From JAXLQL01 sp046331625 (lineage in GTDB: Bacteria; Acidobacteriota; Terriglobia; Bryobacterales; Bryobacteraceae), in contig JAXLQL010000005.1 of assembly GCA_046331625.1 (NCBI GenBank), forward strand, positions 401,039-465,038: a DNA stretch of 64,000 nucleotides. Direction: 5' to 3'. Shown one piece after another: positions 8,455 through 16,814 of this stretch (positions within the stretch are counted from its first letter, which is position 1; the number at the start of each line of letters is the position of its first letter). The position numbers were made by a program, and so were the translations under genes. The notes beneath the pieces are model-generated. The model saw only the letters and a list, made by a program, of their open reading frames with translations. It was not told where the DNA came from and made no database searches.

Positions 8455-10167
8455 TCATGGAAACTCGAGCGAGACAATCTTACCTTCCGTCTTGCGGGCG
8501 CGATCAGGCGCCGCATCGTATCCCGCGATGATCCGCCGCGGGCGCTGCGCGCCGCAGGAAAAATCGAACGTGATCCCCGAGGCCGTGCGCAGCAGAATCT
8601 CGCCGGGCTTCTCCACCCACAGCGCCACCGAGCGACCATTGGCGCGGATGTAGAAGCGCGCATTCGCGCCGAAGCAATCGATGTGTTCGAGTATCCCCTC
8701 AATGCGCGTGTCGCCGGTCTTGGGTTGCCAGGAATCGGGCACCGTCACTGGCGGCACCTTGGTCGCCGGCCTTGCCGCCTCGGGTTCAGAGACCAGGCGC
8801 AGCGCACTCGTAGCCATCTCGCGTTCCTGCGTGGTAGCCGCGGTTTCCGCCGCTCGCCTCGCCGCCGCGCGAGCCTGTTCGCCATTGCCCATGTGGTGCT
8901 GGGAGATCGCCAACGCATGCCAGAAATACGACTGCCGTGGCAGCACGGCCGTTGCCTGTTCAAAGAGCGGAATTGCATCGCGGTGGCGGCCATCGCGCTG
9001 CGCTTCGAGCCCCAGCAGGAATTGCGCTTCGGCGAGCTTCGGGTTCCGGGTGGCAGCCTCTCTGAGGAACGGAAGCCATTCCGCTTTGGCGGCGCCAGTA
9101 TCTCGCAGCAGCATCGCGTACTCGACGTACACCGCCGCGGGCGCCGACCCGCCGTCGATCGCCTGACGGAAGCGCCGCAGGGCCTCGCGATCCTGCTTGC
9201 GGGCGAGCGCGAGGTAGCCGTGCGCCGCTGTGAGTTCCACCGATCCGGGGTCGTGTTTTTCCGCTTCCTCGATCAGCTTCTGCGCTTCTTCACTGCGGCC
9301 GATCTGCTGCAGCACTTCCACTCGCGAGAGGCTCGCCGCGGTGTCCGTCATCGGCTCCACGGCCACATCCACCGAGGGCCGCTGGCCTGTCATCACTTCG
9401 AGCAGCGGAAGGTCCACTTGGCGCAGATAAGCCTGGAGTTGCGGCATGGCGCGTTCCATCGGAACCGAAAATGCCTGCTCGAAGGCGAGCTCTGGCGGTA
9501 CCGATCGGTCCAGGAGTTCGGCGAAACGCGGCAGGTTCCGCCGCCAAGCCGGGGCCAGGTTCAGCATGTGGACCAGCGCCCAACTCTGCGCGTAGAATCG
9601 CGCTGCTTGTATGTGATCGTCGGCGGCTTCCCCTCGGCCTACCGACGACAACTGCCCCCCGCTCATCAGTCCCTCGCGGAGCAGCAGATAGCGATGCGCC
9701 GGAATGGATCCGCCCAGCAGCAACCGCCCAGTCTTCGAAACGGTCAAGGTCGAGTAGAACTCGGCGGTGCCCTCTTCGAGCCAACGCGGAAGCGAGGCGG
9801 CGGAATGATGCAGCACCAGATGGACGTACTCGTGGAACGCCGCGCGTAGTGTTTCCTCGCCCATGTCACTGAGCACGATGTAGTCGCGTTCGGGACCGCT
9901 TTGGAAAAACGCCGCGGCGGTCTTGGACGGCCGAAATGCCCGATACTCGCGCTCGGAGCCAAGCAGCAGTACGCGCACCGGCAGAGGAGCGGGCTTGGCG
10001 CCGATCGCCGTGGCAAACACGTGGCGGATCAGTTCCAGCCGGTCCATCAATTGCCGGGCTTGCCGTTCCCGCGCGGGGGTAACGATCTCGAAGTGCGGCG
10101 AAGTGACGCGGATCCACGCTCCTTCGAGCGCATGCGCGGCCAGCAACGCGAAGAACACCACCCGCAT
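8455..10167 (-). CDS. Exported HExxH metallopeptidase-like protein with TPR repeats
   Basis: About 570 residues from the ATG at 10165-10167, which begins a clean signal peptide (MRVVFFALLAAHALEGAW); an ATG four codons upstream is also possible. Near residue 110 is HEYVHLVLHH followed by RWLEEGTAEFYS, the HExxH...E arrangement of gluzincin-like proteins (DUF1570/M48-like). The second half holds TPR-like helices (GHYxDAIPLFEQA-type). A C-terminal beta-rich domain follows. It is divergent from the next gene by under 20 bp. Likely a periplasmic or surface peptidase or a protein-binding relic; both HExxH and the downstream Glu are intact. Confidence 0.82.
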   Translation of the reverse strand: MRVVFFALLAAHALEGAWIRVTSPHFEIVTPARERQARQLMDRLELIRHVFATAIGAKPAPLPVRVLLLGSEREYRAFRPSKTAAAFFQSGPERDYIVLSDMGEETLRAAFHEYVHLVLHHSAASLPRWLEEGTAEFYSTLTVSKTGRLLLGGSIPAHRYLLLREGLMSGGQLSSVGRGEAADDHIQAARFYAQSWALVHMLNLAPAWRRNLPRFAELLDRSVPPELAFEQAFSVPMERAMPQLQAYLRQVDLPLLEVMTGQRPSVDVAVEPMTDTAASLSRVEVLQQIGRSEEAQKLIEEAEKHDPGSVELTAAHGYLALARKQDREALRRFRQAIDGGSAPAAVYVEYAMLLRDTGAAKAEWLPFLREAATRNPKLAEAQFLLGLEAQRDGRHRDAIPLFEQATAVLPRQSYFWHALAISQHHMGNGEQARAAARRAAETAATTQEREMATSALRLVSEPEAARPATKVPPVTVPDSWQPKTGDTRIEGILEHIDCFGANARFYIRANGRSVALWVEKPGEILLRTASGITFDFSCGAQRPRRIIAGYDAAPDRARKTEGKIVSLEFP

Positions 10168-10170
10168 CGA

Positions 10171-10183
10171 CGCTATCATAGCG
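10171..10183. promoter_or_regulatory. 13-bp palindrome between divergent starts
   Basis: CGCTATCATAGCG is a perfect palindrome around a central C. It lies between the ATG at 10165-10167 (minus) and the GTG at 10187-10189 (plus). Since only 19 bp separate the two coding regions, this could be a shared operator or simply the core of overlapping promoters (CTATCAT/ATGATAG resemble -10 elements). Confidence 0.3.
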
Positions 10184-10186
10184 ATT

Positions 10187-11398
10187 GTGAAGGCGCGGTT
10201 TTTCCTTCTGGGCGCTGTTTGCTCATCAATGGTGGTTTTTGCCGCCGAAGCCGATGCGTTGGCGATCGACGAGCGGATCCAAGCTCGGCACATGCCGCAC
10301 GGCGCCATCGCCGACCCGGCTTATCCAGACCCAGATAGCACCGAGATCCTCAACTACACGCGCTGCGGGGACTCGGCCATCTGGACGGGGCACTATCTCG
10401 CGGCCGAATCCTATCGCTACGCGGTGACGCGCAGTCCCCAGGCGCTCGACAACGTGCGGCGGGCGATTGACGCGATCCGGCGCATGCTCGACGTGACGCG
10501 CAACAACCTTCTGCCGCGATGCGCCTTTCCCGCGAACTCGCCTTGGGCCGCGGCGTGGATCAGCGAGGAAGGCTCGCACGGCACGTGGGCGGGCATCGTG
10601 GATGGCGAGCAGTGGCAGTGGATCGGCAATACATCGCGCGACCAGTACCTCGGCGTCTTCTTCGGACTCACGGCAACATGGAACGTGGTGGATCTACCCG
10701 ATGTGCGCGGCGCCGTTCGGAGCTTGACCGTGCGCATGCTCGATCATCTGGAGTCGCGTGCGTGGACGGTCGTCATGCCCGATGGAGGCATCTCGACGAC
10801 GTTCGCCGGGCGAGCCGATCAACGGCTGATGATGCTGAAGCTCGGGCGGCGCGTGGACGGCAAGTATGACTCCACGTATCGCTGGCAAAGCACGCTGCTC
10901 TCGGCCGGAACCAATGCGAATGTGGGGATCGAGGTGCTGGATCCGTATGGCACATATTTCAAGTTCAATCTGGATCACATCACCTTCTACGGCCTGTTGA
11001 GCGACGGAGATTCCGGTTGGACCCGCTCGAACTACGAACGCGCGTTCACCGTGCTGCGCAACACCACCGACGATCATGCGAACGCGTTCTTCGATGTGAT
11101 CGAACGGGCGGTGAAAGGGCCGAATGCGGCGCGCGACACACGGATCCGGGAACTGCTCGATCGTTGGCTGAGCCGGCCCACGCGTGACTTTTTCGTGGAC
11201 CTGCGCGGCAAGGTGCGCGAGTGCGGCGATCGCGCGTGCGATCCGGTTCCGGTGGAAGACCGGGTGCTGAGCGACTTCGTGTGGCAGCGGAGTCCGTTTC
11301 AGTTGACCGGCGGTGGCAGCGGACGAGTGGAGAACGCGGGGATCGATTACATCCTGCCGTATTGGATGGCGCGCTACTACGGAGTCAGTGCGGACTGA
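10187..11398 (+). CDS. Exported protein of unknown function, alpha-toroid-like
   Basis: 403 residues from a GTG at 10187. A signal peptide is visible (KARFFLLGAVCSSMVVFAAEA). The mature part has repeating helices with aromatic and charged clusters, for example CGDSAIWTGHYLAAESYRYA and QWIGNTSRDQYLGVFFGL, and ends near YILPYWMARYYG. This looks like an (alpha/alpha) toroid such as those of glycoside hydrolases or lyases, but I recognise no family and cannot name catalytic residues. The methyltransferase-like gene follows after 18 bp, suggesting co-transcription. Confidence 0.75.
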   Translation: MKARFFLLGAVCSSMVVFAAEADALAIDERIQARHMPHGAIADPAYPDPDSTEILNYTRCGDSAIWTGHYLAAESYRYAVTRSPQALDNVRRAIDAIRRMLDVTRNNLLPRCAFPANSPWAAAWISEEGSHGTWAGIVDGEQWQWIGNTSRDQYLGVFFGLTATWNVVDLPDVRGAVRSLTVRMLDHLESRAWTVVMPDGGISTTFAGRADQRLMMLKLGRRVDGKYDSTYRWQSTLLSAGTNANVGIEVLDPYGTYFKFNLDHITFYGLLSDGDSGWTRSNYERAFTVLRNTTDDHANAFFDVIERAVKGPNAARDTRIRELLDRWLSRPTRDFFVDLRGKVRECGDRACDPVPVEDRVLSDFVWQRSPFQLTGGGSGRVENAGIDYILPYWMARYYGVSAD

Positions 11399-11416
11399 GC
11401 AGCACTCTACCTGCGC

Positions 11417-12370
11417 ATGCTGCTTCGTTATCTGGCCCAGCGCCTTTTGCACCGCGAACCTGGCGCGGCGCGCTACTTGCGCATGGGGCTCGGGATCGAG
11501 CGGCGGGCGCGGGAGTTGGCGGCGTTCTGGGGTCCGCATCAGGAGCGGACGCGGTCTGCGCAGACGCGCTGGGCAGGGTCTGCGCATGGGGGAACGCTCA
11601 CGGTGCTCGGCGCGGGGCGGCTGCTCGACTTCGCCGCGGACTCGCTGGCGCCGCGCTTTGAGCAGTTGCGGCTGGTGGATGCCGATCGATCCTGCGAGTC
11701 GTCCTGGCGCGGGCTCGGCAAGCCCGTGGAGCCCGTCTTTACCGACATCTCCGGATGCATTGACCGGTGGGCCGCGAGCCTTGGGATGTTGCGGGGCTCG
11801 TGGCAAGAGACGCTCGACGCCATTCGCAAATACGGCGTCGAGCCAGAGCCCGCGTACAGCGCTTCGTCAGATGCGGTGCTGTCGTTGAATCTAATCAGCC
11901 AACTACCGATCGGGTGGCAAGACGGGGTGGAGGCGTTCCTGTGGAAGCGCTTCGGTCGCGGGTTCGTGGAGCGGCGGGAGCAGGAGTGGCTGGATGCGGT
12001 GCGGCCAGGTGCACGGATGCTGGTGGAGCAGCATCTGGCTGCGCTCGCGCGATCGGGGGCACGGTCTGTGCTGCTGATCGGCGATCTCGAGTATGTGGAG
12101 TATTCGGGTCGCAAGTATTCGCGGCGGAGGTGGGAGCCGGAGCCGGTCCGCTACGAGGGTGCGGAGTGGCTGGCGGACGCGGGGGTCAAGTGCGAGGTTT
12201 CGCCGGCGCTCGATCCGGTGAATCTCGAAGGGGCGGCGTTTGCGGAGTGGATGCCGTCGTATCGAGTGGCGTGGCAGGAATCGTGGTTGTGGCACATTGC
12301 GCCGATGGGGGCGGAGTGTCCGCATTGCGGGACGATCCATCGGGTGGGGGCGTTTGCGCTGCAGCGCTAG
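11417..12370 (+). CDS. Methyltransferase-like Rossmann protein with C-terminal CxxC
   Basis: 317 residues. LTVLGAGRLLDFA, then LRLVDAD, then DAVLSLNLISQLPIGW form a pattern like SAM-binding motifs I, II and IV of class I methyltransferases, but motif I is only loosely conserved. The C-terminus carries CPHCGTIHRVGAF, which may bind zinc. There is no signal peptide. It follows the exported toroid-like protein by 18 bp. Its stop codon shares the tetranucleotide CTAG (12367-12370) with the stop of the convergent cytochrome gene. Substrate unknown. Confidence 0.68.
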   Translation: MLLRYLAQRLLHREPGAARYLRMGLGIERRARELAAFWGPHQERTRSAQTRWAGSAHGGTLTVLGAGRLLDFAADSLAPRFEQLRLVDADRSCESSWRGLGKPVEPVFTDISGCIDRWAASLGMLRGSWQETLDAIRKYGVEPEPAYSASSDAVLSLNLISQLPIGWQDGVEAFLWKRFGRGFVERREQEWLDAVRPGARMLVEQHLAALARSGARSVLLIGDLEYVEYSGRKYSRRRWEPEPVRYEGAEWLADAGVKCEVSPALDPVNLEGAAFAEWMPSYRVAWQESWLWHIAPMGAECPHCGTIHRVGAFALQR

Positions 12371-12813
12371 AAAACGATGCGGTCGCGCTTGGCGTCGATC
12401 TTTTCGATGTCGATGCCCGGCACCTTCTTCAGATCTTCGATCGTTTTGAACTTGCCGTTCTTCGTGCGATAGGCGACGATGGCCGCTGCCTGCGACCGCT
12501 TCAGACCGAGCCGGCTTTCGAACTCGATCGCGGGCGACTCGTTCGCGTTCACGGGAGGTACGTCTTCAGCCGGATAGTGCTTGGCCAGATAGTCGATGAC
12601 GGCCATGAACTCTTCGTCGGTCCCCTTGGTCCCGAAGGCGATCATCTTCTTGATCGTCGCCTGCCAGCCTTCCTTGTCCTGCCTTCGCGAAATCGAGCGC
12701 TGCAGCTCATGACAGTTCTTGCACAGCTTCTCGGTCTCGGCCCGCCCTGGGCCTTCAGGAAGTTGGGCCAACAGGCCCGCGGCCGAAATTGCCGCCAACG
12801 CCACTACCCGCAT
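12367..12813 (-). CDS. Monohaem cytochrome c fused to a helix-hairpin-helix domain
   Basis: 148 residues from the ATG at 12811-12813. A signal peptide (MRVVALAAISAAGLLAQ) is followed by one haem-binding CKNCH and by a helical region typical of a small cytochrome c. The last 50 residues (SRLGLKRSQAAAIVAYR, then LKKVPGIDIEKI) form a helix-hairpin-helix of the ComEA/PulK type. The start lies one base after the stop of the upstream quinoprotein gene, so translation is coupled. It probably receives electrons from that propeller; what the HhH does in the periplasm is not known. Confidence 0.85.
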   Translation of the reverse strand: MRVVALAAISAAGLLAQLPEGPGRAETEKLCKNCHELQRSISRRQDKEGWQATIKKMIAFGTKGTDEEFMAVIDYLAKHYPAEDVPPVNANESPAIEFESRLGLKRSQAAAIVAYRTKNGKFKTIEDLKKVPGIDIEKIDAKRDRIVF

Positions 12814-12814
12814 C

Positions 12815-14425
12815 TCAGTGCTCCATGTAGAAACCGAACGCGTATTGCGTTCCGTCATGTCCGCCCACATACACGCGACCTCCGCCAGCCGACATTCCGC
12901 CCGTCGTTACGAAAGACGTAATGGTGGCTCCGCTGTTCCATAATTCTTTTCCGCTCGACGGGTCAAGCGCGTACAGCACAGCCTTGGAAGAGCGCTGCGC
13001 CCGCGCCGCGGCGGACATGGAGGCGTCTTTGGTGCGGTACTCGCCGCTCGCCACCGCGAAAACAACGCCGTTTACCACGATGGGGGCCAGCGGCGACATC
13101 ATGTCGCGGGACACCCAGCCGGGTTCGAGCGCCGCGCCGCCGTCTTTGTCCACTACTTTCCAGGCGACAATCGCGCCGCTCTTGACATCGCCATTGCCGC
13201 TGAAGCCGGCTCCACCGGCGGAAGCTCCGCCAGCCGGCGCCAGAATCCAGCGCGCGTTGGACGCGTCTTGCCACGAGGCGAGGGCTCCACCCGAGAAATC
13301 TCCCGAGGAGAATGGCGCCGTCTTGGCCACTTCCTTGAGGCTAGTCCCGTCGAGCAAACGCAGGGCGCCATCGGCCGCCGTCACAGCTACGAGATCCTTA
13401 CCCTTGTTGTCGAAAACCACGGGCGACGACGTCAGCGCGCTGCCGGCGTTGTAGGTTCCCGTGACGCGCAGCGTCCCCGGCTCGAGCGCGGTGACTTCAT
13501 TGCCAGCCGCAACGTACAACATGCCTTCGGGTCCAGCGGCGAAGCCATACTGGCCCACCGGGCTGCCGTTCGACTTCCAACTCGACACCGCCTTAGTCTT
13601 CAGATCGAGCGCCCACAATCCGTTGGTCACGCCGCCGCAGCCATTGACCGTGGCGACATAGGCCACGTTGTCGAACACGAGCAGGCCCACCGCGTTCGCG
13701 TTGGCCGGCACGAACTGCACGGCCGCTTCGGGCTCTTCGCCATTCGAAACATACATGGCGTGGAACTTTCCGTCGACCGTGACGGTGTCGACCATCAGCG
13801 GCGTCCGGGCGAATGGATTCGCCGCTGGAGCCGTGCGTCGCGCACCCTTTTGCTGCGGAGGCGGGAATGGGAACTGCTGGGGCGCCTGCTTCAGGGTGAC
13901 CGCGCCTTCATGCGGTTCGCCCACACCGGACTTGGCTGGACCTCCGCGGCCGCGGCCAAAACCAGCCATATTGCTCGCGTATCCGGCGAAGGTGGGTCGC
14001 GTGACACCGGTGGTCATGCCGCCCGGGCACTGGACGGTTCCGGCTCCGCCACCTGCCGGTGACAGCTTCTTTTCCCACTCGAGGCGCCCGAGATCGGTAT
14101 CAATACCGGTGACCGTTCCCGCTGCGCCGCCGAAAAATCCTAGCGTTCGAAAGCCGCGGTAGCTGATATAGAAATCGAGCAGCGGGCCCGGAGTCACCGA
14201 CTGCATCTGGCGAGGCGCGCTGTTGAGCTTGAGCTTCCACAGGAACTGGAAGCCCGCCTTCGACATGGTGTCGAGAGAGATCTTGCCGTCGCCGCGAACC
14301 CAGTTGGAGCGTTGCGCGTCATATCCGAGGGTCATCCAGTCGCCGCCTCCGCGCTGGGCCCACACGTGGATGGCGCCCGCAAGAAGGAAACCGGCTATTG
14401 CGGCATGGCGGTACTTGGCCTGCAT
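12815..14425 (-). CDS. PQQ-type beta-propeller protein (quinoprotein-like), exported
   Basis: 536 residues from the ATG at 14423-14425, chosen because an AGGAG lies 8 nt upstream and a signal peptide follows (AAIAGFLLAGAIHVWAQ). Repeated beta-propeller motifs are visible: WMTLGYDAQRSNWVRGDG at the start, GIDTDLGRLEWEKKLS, NGLWALDLKTKAVSSW and YALDPSSGKELWNSG near the end, with the G-x-x-W/ELW docking tryptophans of PQQ propellers. A VNGCGG segment may hold a disulfide. It is coupled to the cytochrome c gene and divergent from a paralogue. The region after residue 165 is Gly/Pro-rich and unlike the paralogue. Confidence 0.85.
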   Translation of the reverse strand: MQAKYRHAAIAGFLLAGAIHVWAQRGGGDWMTLGYDAQRSNWVRGDGKISLDTMSKAGFQFLWKLKLNSAPRQMQSVTPGPLLDFYISYRGFRTLGFFGGAAGTVTGIDTDLGRLEWEKKLSPAGGGAGTVQCPGGMTTGVTRPTFAGYASNMAGFGRGRGGPAKSGVGEPHEGAVTLKQAPQQFPFPPPQQKGARRTAPAANPFARTPLMVDTVTVDGKFHAMYVSNGEEPEAAVQFVPANANAVGLLVFDNVAYVATVNGCGGVTNGLWALDLKTKAVSSWKSNGSPVGQYGFAAGPEGMLYVAAGNEVTALEPGTLRVTGTYNAGSALTSSPVVFDNKGKDLVAVTAADGALRLLDGTSLKEVAKTAPFSSGDFSGGALASWQDASNARWILAPAGGASAGGAGFSGNGDVKSGAIVAWKVVDKDGGAALEPGWVSRDMMSPLAPIVVNGVVFAVASGEYRTKDASMSAAARAQRSSKAVLYALDPSSGKELWNSGATITSFVTTGGMSAGGGRVYVGGHDGTQYAFGFYMEH

Positions 14426-14519
14426 TCGAACTCCTGACTTTGTACAAAAGTGGGAAAACTTCTCGTTTCTGATGATAACCCCTGGCCCCGAGTGTTGTAT
14501 AGTGAGGCTTAAGTCAACC

Positions 14520-16073
14520 ATGCGCAAATTCCTCCGCCCCGTCGCGACAGCAGTGATTCTGGCAACTGTCTCCCCCGCCGCCGATTGGCTCACCGATGGC
14601 GGCGATGTGCCGCGTACCAACTGGCAGCACGATGAGAACATCATCAACGCCGGTAACGCCAAAGACATCAAGCTGCTCTGGAAGATCAAACTCGACAACG
14701 AGCCGCGCCAGATGCACTCGCTGCTGCCGCCCTTGGTGATCGGGAGTGTGAACACGCCCTCGGGTCCCAAGCAGATCGTGGTACAGGCCGGCGTTTCCGA
14801 TAATGTCTACGCTGTCGATGTCGCCACGGGCGAACTGCTGTGGAAGAAGCACTTCGATAGCACGTTCAAGGAAGCCGCTGGCGGTCGCGGTCCGAGCGTG
14901 CTGTGCCCCGGCGGCATGACCGCCAACGTCACCATCGGACCCGGCGGCGGGCCGGGCAAGTACACCATCTATGCAGCATCCTGGGACGGCCGGCTGCGCC
15001 AGATCGATGCGGGCACGGGACAGGACGTCGCCGCTCCCGAGAAATTCATGCCCCCAAATGGCAAACCCTATGCACTCAGTCTGCGGGAGAACGTCGTGTA
15101 CGCGCATACGGCCCAAGGGTGCGGCGGCAATCCGAACATGGTGTACACCTATGACCTCGCCACCAATAAGGTGGGAAGCTGGGGTCCGGCGGGTGGCGGC
15201 ATGTGGGGCCGTTCGGGACCGGCAATCGACAGCAAAGGTGTGATGTACACGGGCACGGGCGACGGCCGTTGGGACCCTGAGAACGGCGTCTACGGCAACG
15301 GCATCATCGCGGTGAAGCAGAATCCCCAAACCAAGTCAGTGGACTTGGTGGACTACTACGGCCCCTCGAATGCCGAATGGCTGGTGAAGCGCGATCTCGA
15401 CATGCAGGTAACGCCTACCATCTTCCACTACAACGGGAAAGAGTACGTGGTAGATGCAAGCAAGGAGTGCCGGCTGTATTTCATGGACTCCGAGTCGATC
15501 GGTGGCGACGATCATCGCACGCCGGTTTATCGCACGCCGCTCATCTGCAACGAAATCGTCGACTTCGCCGAAGCGGGTATCTGGGGTTCACTGGCCAACT
15601 GGAAGGATTCGAAAGGAACGCAGTGGGTGCTGACGCCGTTTTGGGGTCCGAAGCATCCGAAGTTCAAAGCGCCGATCGAGAACGGTTTGGTGAAGAAGGG
15701 CGCTATCGCGGCTTTCAAAGTAGTGACCACACCGGCCGGAAAGGTGGAACTGGCTCCGGCATGGATCTCGCGTGACATGAATCAGGCCGAACCGCCGGTG
15801 ATCGCCAACGGGCTTGTCTTCGCCTATGGAAGCGGCGAGAATACGGCCCAGGCGTTCCCCGAGACGGGTCTCGATTTCCGCATGGAGCGCCGGTTGCCCA
15901 AGTGCACCTACGCGGTGCTGTATGTGCTCGACGCGCAGACCGGCAAGGAACTGTGGAATAGCGGCACGCAGATCGCCTCGTGGAACCACTGGAGCGGGAT
16001 CGCCGTAGCGAACGGGCACGTCTACATCAACACCTACGACGGCATGCTGTACAGCTTCGGCATCCGGAAATGA
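14520..16073 (+). CDS. PQQ-type beta-propeller protein (quinoprotein-like), exported
   Basis: 517 residues from the ATG at 14520-14522; the leader is KFLRPVATAVILATVSPAA. The start of the mature chain (DWLTDGGDVPRTNWQHDE) and the propeller motifs (VYAVDVATGELLWKKHFD, LYVLDAQTGKELWNSGTQIA) match the divergent paralogue, so the two arose by duplication. An AQGCGG segment mirrors the paralogue's VNGCGG. Such proteins are soluble PQQ dehydrogenases or scaffold-like propellers; cofactor residues cannot be certified by eye. The SGNH-like gene overlaps its stop by ATGA. Confidence 0.87.
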   Translation: MRKFLRPVATAVILATVSPAADWLTDGGDVPRTNWQHDENIINAGNAKDIKLLWKIKLDNEPRQMHSLLPPLVIGSVNTPSGPKQIVVQAGVSDNVYAVDVATGELLWKKHFDSTFKEAAGGRGPSVLCPGGMTANVTIGPGGGPGKYTIYAASWDGRLRQIDAGTGQDVAAPEKFMPPNGKPYALSLRENVVYAHTAQGCGGNPNMVYTYDLATNKVGSWGPAGGGMWGRSGPAIDSKGVMYTGTGDGRWDPENGVYGNGIIAVKQNPQTKSVDLVDYYGPSNAEWLVKRDLDMQVTPTIFHYNGKEYVVDASKECRLYFMDSESIGGDDHRTPVYRTPLICNEIVDFAEAGIWGSLANWKDSKGTQWVLTPFWGPKHPKFKAPIENGLVKKGAIAAFKVVTTPAGKVELAPAWISRDMNQAEPPVIANGLVFAYGSGENTAQAFPETGLDFRMERRLPKCTYAVLYVLDAQTGKELWNSGTQIASWNHWSGIAVANGHVYINTYDGMLYSFGIRK

Positions 16074-16807
16074 AGCTCGCCGCCGGCCTGGCTGCTGTAT
16101 GGGCGGCGCTGGCGCAAACGCCGGCCGATCAGGCCAAGCTCATCGACGAACTCGAAGAGGAAAACCGGGCCTATATCCGCCGCTTGCTCGATTGGGGCGG
16201 ATTGATCCGCTATGGCAGCGAGAATGCCGAGATTGCGCTGAAGAAGGATGAGAATCGAGTCGTCTTTTTCGGCGACGAGATTACCGAACAGTGGGGCGAG
16301 GGCAAGGCGAAGTTCTTCCCGGGCAAGCCTTACCTGAATCGCGGCATCGCCAAGCAGGCCACGCCGCAAATGCTGGTGTGGTTCCGGCAAGACGTGATCG
16401 ATTTGAAGCCCAAGGTGGTGGTGATTCAAGGTGGGTTGAACGATTTCGCGGGGTACGCGGGTCCGGCTACGCAAGGTACGATCGCCGACAACATCATGAC
16501 GATGACCGAGCTGGCGAAACTTCATGGGATCCGCGTAGTGCTGGCATCGCTGACGCCGGTGTGCGATTGTGTGTCGAATGTGACGGCCACGCGGCCGCCT
16601 GGCAAGATCATCGGGACGAACGGGTGGCTGAAGGAGTTCGCCGAAAAGCAGGGCTTCGTTTATCTCGACTACTACGGTGCGCTGGCGCAGGGTCGCGCGA
16701 TGAAGCGAGAGTTTACCGTGGACGGCGTGGTCCCGAACGACGCCGGATACGCAGTGATGGCCCCGCTCGCCGAGAAGGCGATTGCTGCGGCTGCCATGGC
16801 CCGATAG
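16070..16807 (+). CDS. SGNH-hydrolase-fold protein lacking catalytic Ser and His (probable pseudoenzyme)
   Basis: 245 residues; the ATG overlaps the upstream stop (ATGA), so it is coupled to the quinoprotein. A short leader (KLAAGLAAVWAALAQ) implies export. The SGNH blocks are recognisable: FFGDEITEQW (block I), LNRGIAKQAT (block II), GGLNDF (block III) and DGVVPNDAGY (block V). In active members block I is GDS and block V is DxxH; here Ser is Glu70 and His is Val221, while Asn124 and Asp218 remain. It may bind a ligand, such as a glycan, without hydrolysing it. Confidence 0.85.
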   Translation: MKLAAGLAAVWAALAQTPADQAKLIDELEEENRAYIRRLLDWGGLIRYGSENAEIALKKDENRVVFFGDEITEQWGEGKAKFFPGKPYLNRGIAKQATPQMLVWFRQDVIDLKPKVVVIQGGLNDFAGYAGPATQGTIADNIMTMTELAKLHGIRVVLASLTPVCDCVSNVTATRPPGKIIGTNGWLKEFAEKQGFVYLDYYGALAQGRAMKREFTVDGVVPNDAGYAVMAPLAEKAIAAAAMAR

Positions 16808-16814
16808 GCGGCAA

